From Chloroflexota bacterium (GTDB lineage: Bacteria > Chloroflexota > Limnocylindria > Limnocylindrales > CSP1-4), in NCBI GenBank assembly GCA_017853275.1, contig JAFMJV010000006.1, positions 32,097 through 96,096 of the forward strand: DNA of 64,000 bases. Direction: 5' to 3'. Made by a program: the position numbers and the translations under genes. The notes beneath the pieces were generated by a model. The model was not told the origin of the DNA, did not search any database, and was given only the letters and a program-made list of their open reading frames with translations. Shown in pieces: positions 40,407 through 49,310 of the stretch (its first letter is position 1; every line of letters begins with the position of its first letter).

Positions 40407-41174
40407 GTGACGGAAGGGACGCCGGTCCGGCGCCGGAAGGTGAGCGTCTCCGGCTTCCTGCGCATCGAGGGGACCGAGGGGAACCTCGCCGACCGGGTCT
40501 CCGAGCAGATCCGCGGGCGGATCGAGCAAGGGCGGATCGCCCGGGGTGAGCGGCTCCCCTCCGAGCGCGACCTCGCCGACGAGCTCGGCGTCTCGCGGAC
40601 GGTCCTGCGGGAGAGCCTGCGGACGCTGGAATCGCTCGGCTACCTCGAGGCGCGGGTCGGCCAGGGACGGTTCGTGACGGACCCGCGGGAGACCTTCCAC
40701 AGCGAGCGGCTGATCGACGACTGGCTGCGCCGGAACCGGTCCCTCCTGCGCGACCTCGTGGAGCTGCGGGCAGCGATCGAGAGCCAGGCGCTCCGCGGTG
40801 GCACGGGTGACCCGGTGGCGCTCGCGGAGGAGCTCTCCGCGATCGTGGCGGCGCAGGAGCGCGCGATCGCGGAAGGCCGGCCGGACGATGCCGCCCAGCT
40901 GGACACGGAGTTCCACCTCCGCCTCTCGGCTTCCACCCCGAACGCCGCGCTCGGCTCGCTCGCGGCGGCGCTCATCGGCCAGGCCCGCAAGGCGGCCCGG
41001 GCGACCTACCGGGTCACCACCTACACGGAGGGGTCCCTGGGCCAGCACCGGGCGATCCTCGCCGCGCTCGCGTCCGGGGACCGGGCGCGCGCGGCGACGC
41101 TCCTCCACGAGCACCACGTGACGCGCTCGGACCAGGTCGCGACCTACCTCGAGCGCGAGGATCCGGACGCCTGA
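40407..41174 (+). CDS. GntR-family transcriptional regulator, FadR subfamily (FCD domain)
   Basis: A 255-aa regulator. The winged helix-turn-helix has RVSEQIRGRIEQGRI, then LPSERDLADELGVSRTVLRE and LEARVGQGRFV, all typical of GntR. The C-terminal helical FCD domain has LVELRAAIES with Arg, DTEFHLRL with Asp/His and LGQHRAILAAL with His, the ligand/metal site of the subfamily. Such proteins sense organic acids or sugar acids. The GTG at 40407 follows GAGGAGG; the longer frame would cover the promoter. Two TGGTCnGACCA operators in its promoter suggest autoregulation and repression of the divergent CUT1 catabolic run. Confidence 0.9.
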   Translation: MTEGTPVRRRKVSVSGFLRIEGTEGNLADRVSEQIRGRIEQGRIARGERLPSERDLADELGVSRTVLRESLRTLESLGYLEARVGQGRFVTDPRETFHSERLIDDWLRRNRSLLRDLVELRAAIESQALRGGTGDPVALAEELSAIVAAQERAIAEGRPDDAAQLDTEFHLRLSASTPNAALGSLAAALIGQARKAARATYRVTTYTEGSLGQHRAILAALASGDRARAATLLHEHHVTRSDQVATYLEREDPDA

Positions 41175-41198
41175 CGGCGCCGCGGAGCGCGGACGGCG

Positions 41199-42650
41199 CT
41201 AGGGGACGTTCGGCTTCGCCACCACGAGGATGCGGATCTCCGTCATGTCCTCGATCGCGTAGCGCACGCCCTCCCGGCCGAGCCCCGAATCCTTCACGCC
41301 GCCATAGGGCATGTTGTCGATCCGGTAGGTCGGGACGTCGTTGAGGATGACGCCGCCCACCTCGAGCTCCTCGAAGGCGGCGAAGGCGCCGGCGAGATCG
41401 TTCGTGAAGAGCCCGGCCTGGAGGCCGAAGGAGCTGTCGTTGACGATCGCGAAGGCCTCCGCGAGGTCGCGGAAGGGGGTGAGGAGGACGACCGGTGCGA
41501 AGGCCTCCTGCGCGCACACGCGGGACGCCCGGTCCACGTTCGCGAGGACGGTCGGCGGGTAGATCGTCCCCTGGCGCTGCCCGCCGGTGAGGACCTGGGC
41601 GCCCTCCGCGACCGCCTCGTCCACCCAGGTGGCGATCCGGCGCGCCTGCCCCTCGTCCACCATCGGCCCGACGACCGTCTCGGGATCGAGCGGATCGCCC
41701 ACCTTGAGCGCCTTCGCGCCCGCCACGAAGCGCTCCACGAAGGCGTCCCAGATCTCCTCGTGGATGACGAGGCGCTGGACGCTGATGCAGACCTGGCCGG
41801 AGAAGGAGAAGGCGCCCACGAGGGTGCGCTTCACCGCCCAGTCCAGGTCCGCGGTGCGATCCACGATCGCGCCGGCGTTGCCGCCCAGCTCCAGCACGAT
41901 CTTCTTCTTCCCGGCACGCTCCTTCATCGCCCAGCCCACCGCCGGCGACCCGGTGAAGGTGAGGAGGCGGAAGCGCTCGTCCGTGACGAGCCGGTCGCCG
42001 AGCTCGCGGCCCATCGGGAGGATCGAGAGCGCGCCGGCCGGGAGCCCGGCGTCGACGAGGATCTCGCCCACGATGAGCATCGTGAGGGGGTCCTTGGTGG
42101 GCGGCTTGAGGACGACGGGGCAGCCCGCCGCGATCGCGGGCGCGATCTTGTGGGCCGCAAGGTTGAGCGGGAAGTTGAAGGGGCTGATCGCCGCCACGGG
42201 ACCCACCGGGAAGCGCCGCGTGATCCCGATCCGGCCGGTGCTCGCCACGTTCAGGTCGAGCGGAAGGACCTCACCCTCGATCCGCTCCGCCTCCTCGGCG
42301 CCGAGCCGGAAGGTGAGGGTCGCGCGGTCCACCTCGCCGAGCGCGTCGCGGAGGGGCTTGCCCGCCTCGCGGCTGATGACCCGGGCGATCTCCTCGCGTC
42401 GCGCCGCGACCCCGGCGCTCACCGCGCGCAGGATCCGTGCCCGCTCGTAGACCGGGAGACGGCGCATGACGGGCGCGGCGTCCACCGCCGCGCGGGTCGC
42501 CTCCTCGAGCTGCTCCGCGGTGGCGAGCCAGGTATGGCCGGCGGGCTCACCCGGCCGGTAGGGGTCCTCCACCACGAGCGGGTGCGGCGATTCCACCCAG
42601 CGGCCGGCGAGGAGGATCGGATGCGGGCGCGTGGGATCGAAGGCGGTCAT
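41199..42650 (-). CDS. Aldehyde dehydrogenase, NAD(P)-dependent
   Basis: A 483-aa aldehyde dehydrogenase. Cofactor and catalytic motifs are SPFNFPLNL, TFTGSPAVGWAM, the general base Glu in LELGGNAG and the catalytic Cys in FSGQVCISVQR. The C-terminal YGGVKDSGLGREG is typical of succinate-semialdehyde and glyceraldehyde or lactaldehyde dehydrogenase-like enzymes. It may oxidise an aldehyde made by sugar breakdown in this island. The ATG at 42650 is preceded by AGGATCC. A TAGGAT -10 element lies at 42687-42682. It is convergent with the GntR gene. Confidence 0.92.
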   Translation of the reverse strand: MTAFDPTRPHPILLAGRWVESPHPLVVEDPYRPGEPAGHTWLATAEQLEEATRAAVDAAPVMRRLPVYERARILRAVSAGVAARREEIARVISREAGKPLRDALGEVDRATLTFRLGAEEAERIEGEVLPLDLNVASTGRIGITRRFPVGPVAAISPFNFPLNLAAHKIAPAIAAGCPVVLKPPTKDPLTMLIVGEILVDAGLPAGALSILPMGRELGDRLVTDERFRLLTFTGSPAVGWAMKERAGKKKIVLELGGNAGAIVDRTADLDWAVKRTLVGAFSFSGQVCISVQRLVIHEEIWDAFVERFVAGAKALKVGDPLDPETVVGPMVDEGQARRIATWVDEAVAEGAQVLTGGQRQGTIYPPTVLANVDRASRVCAQEAFAPVVLLTPFRDLAEAFAIVNDSSFGLQAGLFTNDLAGAFAAFEELEVGGVILNDVPTYRIDNMPYGGVKDSGLGREGVRYAIEDMTEIRILVVAKPNVP

Positions 42651-42681
42651 GCGGGATCCTCCAGTCGGGTCGGTCGCTCGC

Positions 42682-42687
42682 ATCCTA
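42682..42687 (-). promoter_or_regulatory. -10 element for the aldehyde dehydrogenase gene
   Basis: On the minus strand the sequence reads GCTAGGAT, 31 bases before the ATG at 42650. A divergent plus-strand -10 element TACCCT lies at 42748 before the cyclophilin gene. Confidence 0.45.
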
Positions 42688-42747
42688 GCGCCCCGCGGTC
42701 GCGGTCCGGGCGACCCTGCGTCGGCCACCCCGCCCGGCGTGACCCGC

Positions 42748-42753
42748 TACCCT
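42748..42753 (+). promoter_or_regulatory. -10 element for the cyclophilin gene
   Basis: The plus strand reads GCTACCCT, 52 bases before the ATG at 42806. The leader carries AAGGAGC eight bases before the start codon, so this transcript is not leaderless. Confidence 0.45.
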
Positions 42754-42805
42754 GCGCCGTACGGTCCGTGACCCGGTCCGCCCGCAGCCCAAGGAGCTCC
42801 CACGG

Positions 42806-43312
42806 ATGGCCAAGCAGTACCAGAACCCGCCCAGCCTCGCGATCGACCCCGAGAAGCGCTACACGGCGACGATCCGCACGAGCGCCGGGGTGATGATCGC
42901 GGAGCTCTTCCCGGGCGACGCGCCGAAGACGGTGAACAACTTCGTCTTCCTGGCGCGGGAAGGGTTCTATGACGGGGTGATCTTCCACCGCGTCATCAAG
43001 GGCTTCATGATCCAGGGCGGCGACCCCACCGGGACCGGGCGCGGTGGACCGGGCTACAAGTTCGATGACGAGCCGGTCACGAAGCGCTACCTGCGCGGGA
43101 CGCTCGCGATGGCGAACGCGGGCCCGAACACGAACGGCTCCCAGTTCTTCGTCATGCACGCGGACTACGGCCTGCCGCCCAGCTACACGATCTTCGGCAA
43201 GCTCTCGGCCGGCGAGGAGGTCGTGGACGCGATCGCCGGGGCGCGGACCGGCCCCCAGGACCGCCCGCTCGAGCCCGTCTCGATCACCGGGATCGAGATC
43301 GAGGAGGCCTGA
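42806..43312 (+). CDS. Cyclophilin-type peptidyl-prolyl cis-trans isomerase
   Basis: A 168-aa cytosolic cyclophilin that speeds proline isomerisation in protein folding. Active-site segments are FHRVIKGFMIQGGD (catalytic Arg, Phe, Gln), NGSQFFVMHAD and YTIFGKL. There is no signal peptide. The ATG at 42806 is preceded by AAGGAGC. It is a housekeeping gene without a clear functional link to its neighbours. Confidence 0.95.
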   Translation: MAKQYQNPPSLAIDPEKRYTATIRTSAGVMIAELFPGDAPKTVNNFVFLAREGFYDGVIFHRVIKGFMIQGGDPTGTGRGGPGYKFDDEPVTKRYLRGTLAMANAGPNTNGSQFFVMHADYGLPPSYTIFGKLSAGEEVVDAIAGARTGPQDRPLEPVSITGIEIEEA

Positions 43313-43318
43313 TCCCGC

Positions 43319-43337
43319 CCCGCGCGCTCAGCGCGGG
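43319..43337. terminator. Stem-loop between convergent cyclophilin and dihydroorotase-like genes
   Basis: CCCGCGC GCTCA GCGCGGG is a hairpin with 7-base arms and a 5-base loop, 6 bases after the cyclophilin stop. It extends into the end of the convergent gene. It may end transcription but lacks a T-tract. Confidence 0.4.
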
Positions 43338-44701
43338 ACCGGGCCGATGAAGCGGCCGGTGGGATCCCCCACCGGCTCGCCCTCCTCCATCACGACCGCG
43401 CCGCGGAGGACCGCGGCCACCGCCATCCCGCGCGTCGCGCGGCCCGCGAAGGGCGTCACGTTCGTGCGCCCGTGGAGGGCGGCCTCCTCGATCCGGCCCG
43501 GCCGCTCCGGGTCCACGATCGTGAGGTCAGCGTCCGCCCCCACGGCGATCGCCCCCTTGCGCGGCCAGAGCCCCCATGTCCGGGCCGGGGCCTCCGCGAT
43601 CGCGCGGGCGAGCGCCGGGTAGCCCATCCGCCCCGTGGCGACCGCGTGGGTGAGGAAGAGCCGGAGGGTCGTCTCCACCCCGGCGTAGCCGGAGACCGAG
43701 CGCCAGATCTCCGCGTGGAGCTTCTCCTCCGGCGCGTGGGGGGAATGGTCGCTCGCGATCATCCCGATCTCGCCTGCCACGAGCGCATCGAGGAGCGCCT
43801 CCTGGTGGCCCTCCGCCGCGATCCGGACCGGTGGGTTCACGCGCATCCGGGCCCCGATCCGGGGCATCTCCGCGGCATCGAGGAAGCAGTGCTGGGCGCC
43901 CACCTCCGCGGTGATCTCCGCGCCGCGCGCCCGCCAGCGGCGGAGCGCATCGAGTCCCGGGGCGGAGGAGAGGTGGTAGAGGTGGAGCGGGCAGCCGGTC
44001 TCGAGCGCGAGGGCGGCGATCCGGTCGATCGCGCGCGCCTCGGCTTCGGCGGGCCGCGATTCGAGGTGGGCGAGCGGGTCCGAGCGGCCGGCGGCCTGGA
44101 GCCGGGCGGTCTCCTCTGCGATCAGCGCGCCGTCCTCGGCGTGGACCCCGAGCCGCATCCCGAGCCTGCGGATCTCGTGCATCGCGGCACGGATCGTGGC
44201 GTCCGTGGGCGTGGGCAGGTCCCCGGTGGTGGGCGCGAGGAAGACCTTGAAGCCGACCACGAGGCCGGCTTCCGCGAGCGGCCGGATCTCCCCCACGTTC
44301 CCGTCCAGGACGACCGCGAAGAGCCCGATGTCGCAGCGCGCCCGCCCGCCGATCCGCGCGATCTTCTCCCGGGCATGGACCACCGAATCGGTGGGCGGGA
44401 TCGTGTTCGGCATCTCGAGGACGGTCGTCACACCGCCCGCGACCGCCGCCGTGCTCCCGGAGGCGATGTCCTCCTTGCCGGGGAAGCCGGGCTCCCGGAA
44501 GTGGACGTGCCCGTCGATCATCCCGGGGAGGACGACCCGGCCCCGCGCGTCGATCGTCCGCTCGGCCGGAGGGAGTGGCGCGCCGGCGGGCAGGAGGGCG
44601 GAGAAGCGTCCGTCACGGATGACGATCGTGCGCTCCGCCTCACCGCCGGGGAGGATGACGCGCCCTCCGTGGACGACGAGGTCGGCGGCAGGCTCGGTCA
44701 T
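43328..44701 (-). CDS. Dihydroorotase/allantoinase-like amidohydrolase
   Basis: A 457-aa cyclic-amide hydrolase. It has HVHFREPGF (HxH), the carbamylated-type Lys in VGFKVFLAP, His in GVHAEDGALI, His in LYHLSSAPG and Asp in ASDHSPHAPEEK. The last is characteristic of allantoinase and dihydroorotase class members. Either ring-opening role is possible: pyrimidine synthesis or purine/allantoin breakdown. Length and the HFREPG site favour allantoinase-like proteins slightly. It stands alone with its own -10 element (TACGAT, 44749-44744). Confidence 0.87.
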   Translation of the reverse strand: MTEPAADLVVHGGRVILPGGEAERTIVIRDGRFSALLPAGAPLPPAERTIDARGRVVLPGMIDGHVHFREPGFPGKEDIASGSTAAVAGGVTTVLEMPNTIPPTDSVVHAREKIARIGGRARCDIGLFAVVLDGNVGEIRPLAEAGLVVGFKVFLAPTTGDLPTPTDATIRAAMHEIRRLGMRLGVHAEDGALIAEETARLQAAGRSDPLAHLESRPAEAEARAIDRIAALALETGCPLHLYHLSSAPGLDALRRWRARGAEITAEVGAQHCFLDAAEMPRIGARMRVNPPVRIAAEGHQEALLDALVAGEIGMIASDHSPHAPEEKLHAEIWRSVSGYAGVETTLRLFLTHAVATGRMGYPALARAIAEAPARTWGLWPRKGAIAVGADADLTIVDPERPGRIEEAALHGRTNVTPFAGRATRGMAVAAVLRGAVVMEEGEPVGDPTGRFIGPVPR

Positions 44702-44743
44702 CGGGTGGCTCCTGGTCCGGGGAGTGGCGGGGCGGCGGCGCCC

Positions 44744-44749
44744 ATCGTA
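44744..44749 (-). promoter_or_regulatory. -10 element for the dihydroorotase/allantoinase-like gene
   Basis: On the minus strand the sequence reads CGTACGAT, 42 bases before the ATG at 44701. Confidence 0.35.
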
Positions 44750-44766
44750 CGCAGGCGGACGGGTCG

Positions 44767-44795
44767 TTGACCGCCCGGAACGGCTCTGCGAGACT
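44767..44795 (+). promoter_or_regulatory. Candidate -35/-10 promoter for the secreted protein gene
   Basis: TTGACC (44767-44772), 17 bases, then GAGACT (44790-44795). The spacing is ideal for a housekeeping sigma factor. The ATG at 44830 is 34 bases downstream. Confidence 0.42.
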
Positions 44796-44829
44796 CGGCC
44801 GACCGTCCCGACCCGCGCGAGGAGCCGCG

Positions 44830-45576
44830 ATGCCGACCGTCACCCAGAGCCGTCCCCGCCGCCGGAGCGCAGCGGCCGCCCTCCTCCTCCTCGTGCTCAC
44901 CGGCGCGCTGCCGGGTGGTGCGGCCGGGGCCTCGCCGTCGCCTCTCCCCTCCCCCGCGGCGCCGGCGGTCCGCGAGGGGACGCTCCCCGCGGAGGGTGGG
45001 CCGGTGGAGCCCGGGACCTACCAGGACTGGTCGCTCGGCCAGACGCTCACCTTCACCCTGGACGACGGTTGGGCCGCCACGGCGGCCGATGCAGGCTACG
45101 GGCTCGCGCTCCTCCGGCGCGACCAGGCCGCGCCGGCGCTCGTGAGCATCGCCCCCTTCACCGGGCTCGCCCACCGCGATCCGTGTCTCGCCACGAGCGA
45201 GGAGACGATCGAGATCGAGCCCACGGCGGCCGGTCTCGCGGCCGAGCTCGCGGCGAACCCGTCGCTCATCGTGGGGCCGCCCGAGGAGCGCGAGGTGGCG
45301 GGCTTCCCGGCGCTCCACGTGGAGGTGGGGATCCAGCAGCCGATGGCCTGCGAGCCGCCGGTCACCTCCCTCTGGGCGATCCCGCCGGAGGGCGCCTTCT
45401 TCCTCGAGGACGGCGAGGAGGCCGGCTTCACGATCGTGGAGACCGATGCGGGCGTCCTCGTCATCGCGGTGGAGGCCTACCCGGGCGCGGACTACGCGGC
45501 GCTCGTGGCGGCCGCGGAACCGCTCATCGCCTCGCTGGAGATCGGGCCCGCCCCCTCCCCCGCACCCGGCGGCTGA
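44830..45576 (+). CDS. Secreted protein of unknown function
   Basis: A 248-aa protein. It has a basic N-terminus (SRPRRRS), a hydrophobic segment AAAALLLLVLTGALPGG and a likely cleavage after AGA, followed by a Pro/Ser/Ala-rich linker. The mature domain has strands such as LTFTLDDGWAATA and a final ALVAAAEPLIASLE. Two Cys (DPCLATS, MACEPP) may pair. I recognise no family with confidence. The ATG at 44830 is preceded by AGGAGC. It is convergent with pheA across a 12-base palindrome. Confidence 0.72.
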   Translation: MPTVTQSRPRRRSAAAALLLLVLTGALPGGAAGASPSPLPSPAAPAVREGTLPAEGGPVEPGTYQDWSLGQTLTFTLDDGWAATAADAGYGLALLRRDQAAPALVSIAPFTGLAHRDPCLATSEETIEIEPTAAGLAAELAANPSLIVGPPEEREVAGFPALHVEVGIQQPMACEPPVTSLWAIPPEGAFFLEDGEEAGFTIVETDAGVLVIAVEAYPGADYAALVAAAEPLIASLEIGPAPSPAPGG

Positions 45577-45588
45577 CCCCGGCCGGGG
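45577..45588. terminator. Palindrome between convergent secreted-protein and pheA genes
   Basis: CCCCGGCCGGGG lies directly after the plus-strand stop and 2 bases from the pheA stop. It is short and without a T-tract; a weak bidirectional end is possible. Confidence 0.3.
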
Positions 45589-45589
45589 C

Positions 45590-46462
45590 TCAGACCGGCT
45601 CGGGTGCCCGCGGGTAGCAGCCCATCACGCGGACGTCCACGGCGGCGGCCCGGAGCGCGTTCAGCGCGGGGGCGGCATCCGGCGCGCACAGGTCGGCGTC
45701 CAGGTCCATCCAGAAGACGTACTGCCAGTCATGGGCCGCGCTCGGCCGCGATTCCAGCTTGCTCATGTTCAGGTCGTGGGCCGCGAGGACCCCGAGGACG
45801 CGGTGGAGCGCGCCCGGCTCGTTGCGCACGGAGACGAGAAGGGTGGAGCCGCGCGGCCCGGCGGCGCCGGTCCGGATCGGCGGCACGTGCGCGGCATCCG
45901 CGGCCACGATGAGGAAGCGGGTCCGGTTCCGCGGCTCGCTCTGGATGTCCTGCGCGAGGACCTCCAGCCCGAAGAGCGCGGCCGCGCGCGGGGAGAGGAC
46001 GGCGGCGGCACCCTTCTCGGCGCGGTCCCGGATCATCTTCCCGGAGCCCGCCGTGTTCGTGGTGGCGAGGAGGCTCCAGGCGCGGGTGCGGAGGAAGGTC
46101 TCGGACTGACCGAGCGCCTGGACGTGGGAGTAGACCCGCTCGATCCCCTCGATCCGCTCGCCGGGGAGGGCCGCGAGGCAGAGGTGGACGGGGACGATCA
46201 CCTCACCGACGATCGTGAGCGGCTGCTCCCCGAGGAGGTCGTAGGTCTCCCGGACGGTCCCGAAGACGACGTTCTCGATGGGGAGGACGCCGGCCGCCCC
46301 GTGACCCGCGGCGACCTCCTCCACGACCTGCCGGAAGCCGGCCACTCCCTCCGCGTGCACGTCACTGCCGAAGGCGGCGAGGACGGCATCCTCGGCGAAG
46401 GAGCCGGGCTCACCGGCGAAGAGGACGACGGGTCGCGGGTCCGGGGCGGGCGTCGCGGTCAT
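45590..46462 (-). CDS. pheA: Prephenate dehydratase
   Basis: A 290-aa monofunctional prephenate dehydratase, which makes phenylpyruvate for phenylalanine synthesis. The catalytic domain has LPIENVVFGTV and the Thr-Arg-Phe of NRTRFLIVA. The C-terminal ACT domain (PGALHRVLGVLAAHDLNMSK and LESRPS) senses phenylalanine. The IEN motif is followed by Val where many relatives have Ser. The ATG at 46462 lies 6 bases after a TACCCT -10 element, so the mRNA is probably leaderless. It is separated from cimA by 40 bases, so it has its own promoter. Confidence 0.92.
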   Translation of the reverse strand: MTATPAPDPRPVVLFAGEPGSFAEDAVLAAFGSDVHAEGVAGFRQVVEEVAAGHGAAGVLPIENVVFGTVRETYDLLGEQPLTIVGEVIVPVHLCLAALPGERIEGIERVYSHVQALGQSETFLRTRAWSLLATTNTAGSGKMIRDRAEKGAAAVLSPRAAALFGLEVLAQDIQSEPRNRTRFLIVAADAAHVPPIRTGAAGPRGSTLLVSVRNEPGALHRVLGVLAAHDLNMSKLESRPSAAHDWQYVFWMDLDADLCAPDAAPALNALRAAAVDVRVMGCYPRAPEPV

Positions 46463-46468
46463 GGACGG

Positions 46469-46474
46469 AGGGTA
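46469..46474 (-). promoter_or_regulatory. -10 element for pheA, leaderless spacing
   Basis: On the minus strand the sequence reads GCTACCCT, six bases, then ATG. No ribosome site is present between. It is the third clear leaderless-type arrangement in this window. Confidence 0.5.
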
Positions 46475-46502
46475 GCGCGCCGGGGCGGCAGAGGACGGGC
46501 CG

Positions 46503-48158
46503 TCAGGGGCGCGGGGCGGAGGTGACGCTCCGCTCGTCCCGGCGGCTCACCGCGGCCCCGGCCTTCCAGATCGCGTACTCGAGCGAATCGGCGAGCGCCG
46601 CCGCGGAGGCCGCGAGGATGTTCGTGGCGGAGCCCATCGTGGACCAGGTCCGCCCCTCGGCGGCGCTGTCGATGACGACCCGGGTCCGGGCGGCGGTCGC
46701 GGCGCTGCCGTCGATGATGCGCACCTTGAAGTCGACGAGGTGGACCGCGTCGAGCTCCGGGTAGAAGGCGCGGAGCGCCTTGCGCAGCGCGCTGTCCAGG
46801 GCGTTCACCGGGCCGTTCCCGTCCGCGGCCGTGTGGAGGACCTCGCCCGCGACCTCCACCTTGACGGTCGCTTCCGCGAGGAGGTCGCGGCCGTCCCGCT
46901 GCTCGGTGAGGACGGTGTAGTCCACGATCCGGAAGGGAGCCCGGTAGCCGGGGCTGCGGCGGTGGATGAGGAGCTCGAAGGAGGCCTCGGCCCCCTCGAA
47001 GGCGAGCCCGTCCGCCTCCAGCTCCTTGATCAGCTGCGAGAGCTCGCGCGGGTCGATCACCCCGTCCAGGCGGACCCCGAGCTGCTCGGCGCGGATCCGC
47101 GTGTTCGCGCGGCCGCCGAGCTCCGACACGACGAGGCGGCTCTCGTTCCCCACCGCGGCGGGGTCGATGTGCTGGTAGGAGCGCTCGACCTTGGCGACCG
47201 CCGCCCCGTGGACGCCCCCCTTGTGGGCGAAGGCGGAGCGCCCCACGTAGGGCTGCCACTCGGCCGGCGTGATGTTCGCGATCTCCGCCACCCGGCGGCT
47301 GAGCGCGGTGAGACCCGCCAGGTCGCCGCCGCCCGCGGGGAGGAGGGGGAGCTCGGTCTTCAGCGCGAGGTTGGCGATGATCGAGACGATGTTCGCGTTC
47401 CCGCACCGCTCGCCGTAGCCGTTGATCGTGGCCTGGACGTGGCGCGCGCCGGCCTCCACGGCGGCGATCGCGTTCGCCACCGCGAGCTCGGCATCGTTGT
47501 GGGTGTGGATCCCCCACGTGACCGGCGGCGCGCCGGCATCGGACTCGAGAGCGAGCCGCGTCTCCTCGAGGATGCGCACGATCCCGCTCGTGAGCGTGCC
47601 GCCGTTCGTGTCGCACAGGACGAGCTGGCGGGCACCGGCCTGGCGGGCGGCCCGGAGCGTGGCGAGGGCGTAGGCGGGATCCGCGCGGTAGCCGTCGAAG
47701 TAATGCTCGGCGTCGTAGACCGCCTCGCGGCCCCGCTCGGCCACGAAGGCGACCGACTCCGCGATCATGTCGAGGTTCTCCTGCGGCGTGGCGCCGAGGA
47801 CCTCGGTCACGTGGAGGAGCCAGCTCTTCCCGAAGATCGTGACGACCGGGGTCTCCGCCGCGACGAGCTCCCGGAGGTTGGGATCCTCGTCCGCGCGGTT
47901 CGCCCGGTGGCGGGTGGAGCCGAAGGCGGCGAGCCGGGCGTTCTCCCAGCGCATCTTCCGCGCCTCGGCGAAGAACTCGATGTCCTTGGGGTTCGAGCCG
48001 GGCCAGCCGCCCTCGATGTAGGGCATCCCGTGCTCATCGAGCATCCGGGCGATGCGCAGCTTGTCCGCCAGCGAGAGGGTGATCCGCTCGCCCTGCGTCC
48101 CGTCGCGGAGAGTCGTGTCGTAGAGGATGACCGGCGCGGTCCCCCCGCTCGTGCCCAT
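46503..48158 (-). CDS. cimA: Citramalate synthase-like protein (alpha-isopropylmalate synthase family)
   Basis: A 551-aa enzyme of the LeuA/homocitrate family, of the CimA (TIGR00977-like) form. It joins pyruvate and acetyl-CoA to make citramalate, a threonine-independent start of isoleucine synthesis. Motifs are LYDTTLRDGTQGE, HTHNDAELAVAN and GYGERCGNAN in the catalytic barrel; a C-terminal regulatory domain follows (TADGNGPVNALDSALRKAL). The presence of a separate leuA next door supports the citramalate role. The start is the ATG at 48158 with AGGAGC eight bases upstream; a TTG two codons earlier is less likely. It is the last gene of the minus-strand ilv-leu run. Confidence 0.88.
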   Translation of the reverse strand: MGTSGGTAPVILYDTTLRDGTQGERITLSLADKLRIARMLDEHGMPYIEGGWPGSNPKDIEFFAEARKMRWENARLAAFGSTRHRANRADEDPNLRELVAAETPVVTIFGKSWLLHVTEVLGATPQENLDMIAESVAFVAERGREAVYDAEHYFDGYRADPAYALATLRAARQAGARQLVLCDTNGGTLTSGIVRILEETRLALESDAGAPPVTWGIHTHNDAELAVANAIAAVEAGARHVQATINGYGERCGNANIVSIIANLALKTELPLLPAGGGDLAGLTALSRRVAEIANITPAEWQPYVGRSAFAHKGGVHGAAVAKVERSYQHIDPAAVGNESRLVVSELGGRANTRIRAEQLGVRLDGVIDPRELSQLIKELEADGLAFEGAEASFELLIHRRSPGYRAPFRIVDYTVLTEQRDGRDLLAEATVKVEVAGEVLHTAADGNGPVNALDSALRKALRAFYPELDAVHLVDFKVRIIDGSAATAARTRVVIDSAAEGRTWSTMGSATNILAASAAALADSLEYAIWKAGAAVSRRDERSVTSAPRP

Positions 48159-48206
48159 CGTCAAGCTCCTTCTCCGCCCCCCCGGGGCGCTCTCCGCGCG
48201 TCCCGG

Positions 48207-49310
48207 CTAGAGGCGCGCGAGGACGGCGTCCCGCATCCCGTCCGTGCCGACGCGCTGCCACCCGCGGGCGGCTCCGTCCGCACCCATGAGATCGCCGGTC
48301 CGGATCCCGTCCTCGAGCGTGCGGCGGACCGCCTGCTCGATCGCATCCGCGGCCGCGTGCTGCCCCAGCGACCAGCGGAGGAGCATCGCCCCGGAGAGGA
48401 TCGTGGCGGCCGGGTTCGCGATCCCCTGGCCCGCGATATCCGGCGCCGACCCGTGGATCGGCTCGTAGACGCCGAGGATCCCGTGCTCCGTCCGCCGCTC
48501 CCCGAGGGACGCGGAGGGGAGCATCCCGAGCGAGCCCGCGAGGACCGAGGCCTCGTCCGAGAGGATGTCCCCGAACATGTTCTCGGTGACGATGACGTCG
48601 AAGATCGCGGGCGAGGTGATCAGCTGCATCGCCGTGGAATCGACGAGCCGGTGCTCCAGGGTGACGTCCGGGAACTCCGGGGCGATCGCCGTGGCGACCG
48701 AGCGCCAGAGGCGGGAGGAGGCAAGGACGTTCGCCTTGTCCACGCTCGTCACCCGCTTCCGCCGGCCGCGCGCCAGCTCGAAGGCGAGGCGCACGATCCG
48801 GGCGATCTCCTCCTCCGTGTAGACGAGGGTGTCGTAGGCGGATCGCTCGCCGGGCGCGCCGGAGGGCTCCTGGCGCTCCCCGAAGTAGAGCCCGCCGGTC
48901 AGCTCGCGCAGGATGAGCATGTCCACCCCGGCGAGGAGGTCCGGCCGGAGCGGCGAGGCGCTCATCAGGGCAGGCTCCGCCGCCACCGGGCGGAGGTTGG
49001 CGAAGAGCCCGAGGTGCTTGCGCAGGCGGAGGAGCGCCTTCTCCGGGCGGAGCGAGGCATCGAGGATGTCCCACTTCGGGCCGCCCACCGCCCCGAGGAG
49101 GACGGCGTCGGCCGCCCGGCAGTGGTCGAGATCCGCGTCCCGGATCGGCTCGCCGTGCGTGTCGATCGCGATCCCGCCCATGTGGATCTCGGACCACTCC
49201 AGGGTGTAGCCGAACCGGCGCCCGACCTCGTCCAGGACGATCCGGGTCGCCGCGACGACCTCCGGCCCGATCCCGTCGCCGGGGATCGCGACGACGCGGG
49301 CGGTGCTCAC
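48207..49310 (-). CDS. leuB: 3-isopropylmalate dehydrogenase
   Basis: A 367-aa NAD-dependent beta-decarboxylating dehydrogenase of leucine synthesis. It has [11 protein letters not shown] at the N-terminus, [12 protein letters not shown] near the substrate site, SVDKANVL with the catalytic Lys, and the NAD site [14 protein letters not shown]. It may also oxidise the citramalate-derived intermediate of isoleucine synthesis. The GTG at 49310 overlaps the leuA stop (GTGA). Confidence 0.95.
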   Translation of the reverse strand: MSTARVVAIPGDGIGPEVVAATRIVLDEVGRRFGYTLEWSEIHMGGIAIDTHGEPIRDADLDHCRAADAVLLGAVGGPKWDILDASLRPEKALLRLRKHLGLFANLRPVAAEPALMSASPLRPDLLAGVDMLILRELTGGLYFGERQEPSGAPGERSAYDTLVYTEEEIARIVRLAFELARGRRKRVTSVDKANVLASSRLWRSVATAIAPEFPDVTLEHRLVDSTAMQLITSPAIFDVIVTENMFGDILSDEASVLAGSLGMLPSASLGERRTEHGILGVYEPIHGSAPDIAGQGIANPAATILSGAMLLRWSLGQHAAADAIEQAVRRTLEDGIRTGDLMGADGAARGWQRVGTDGMRDAVLARL

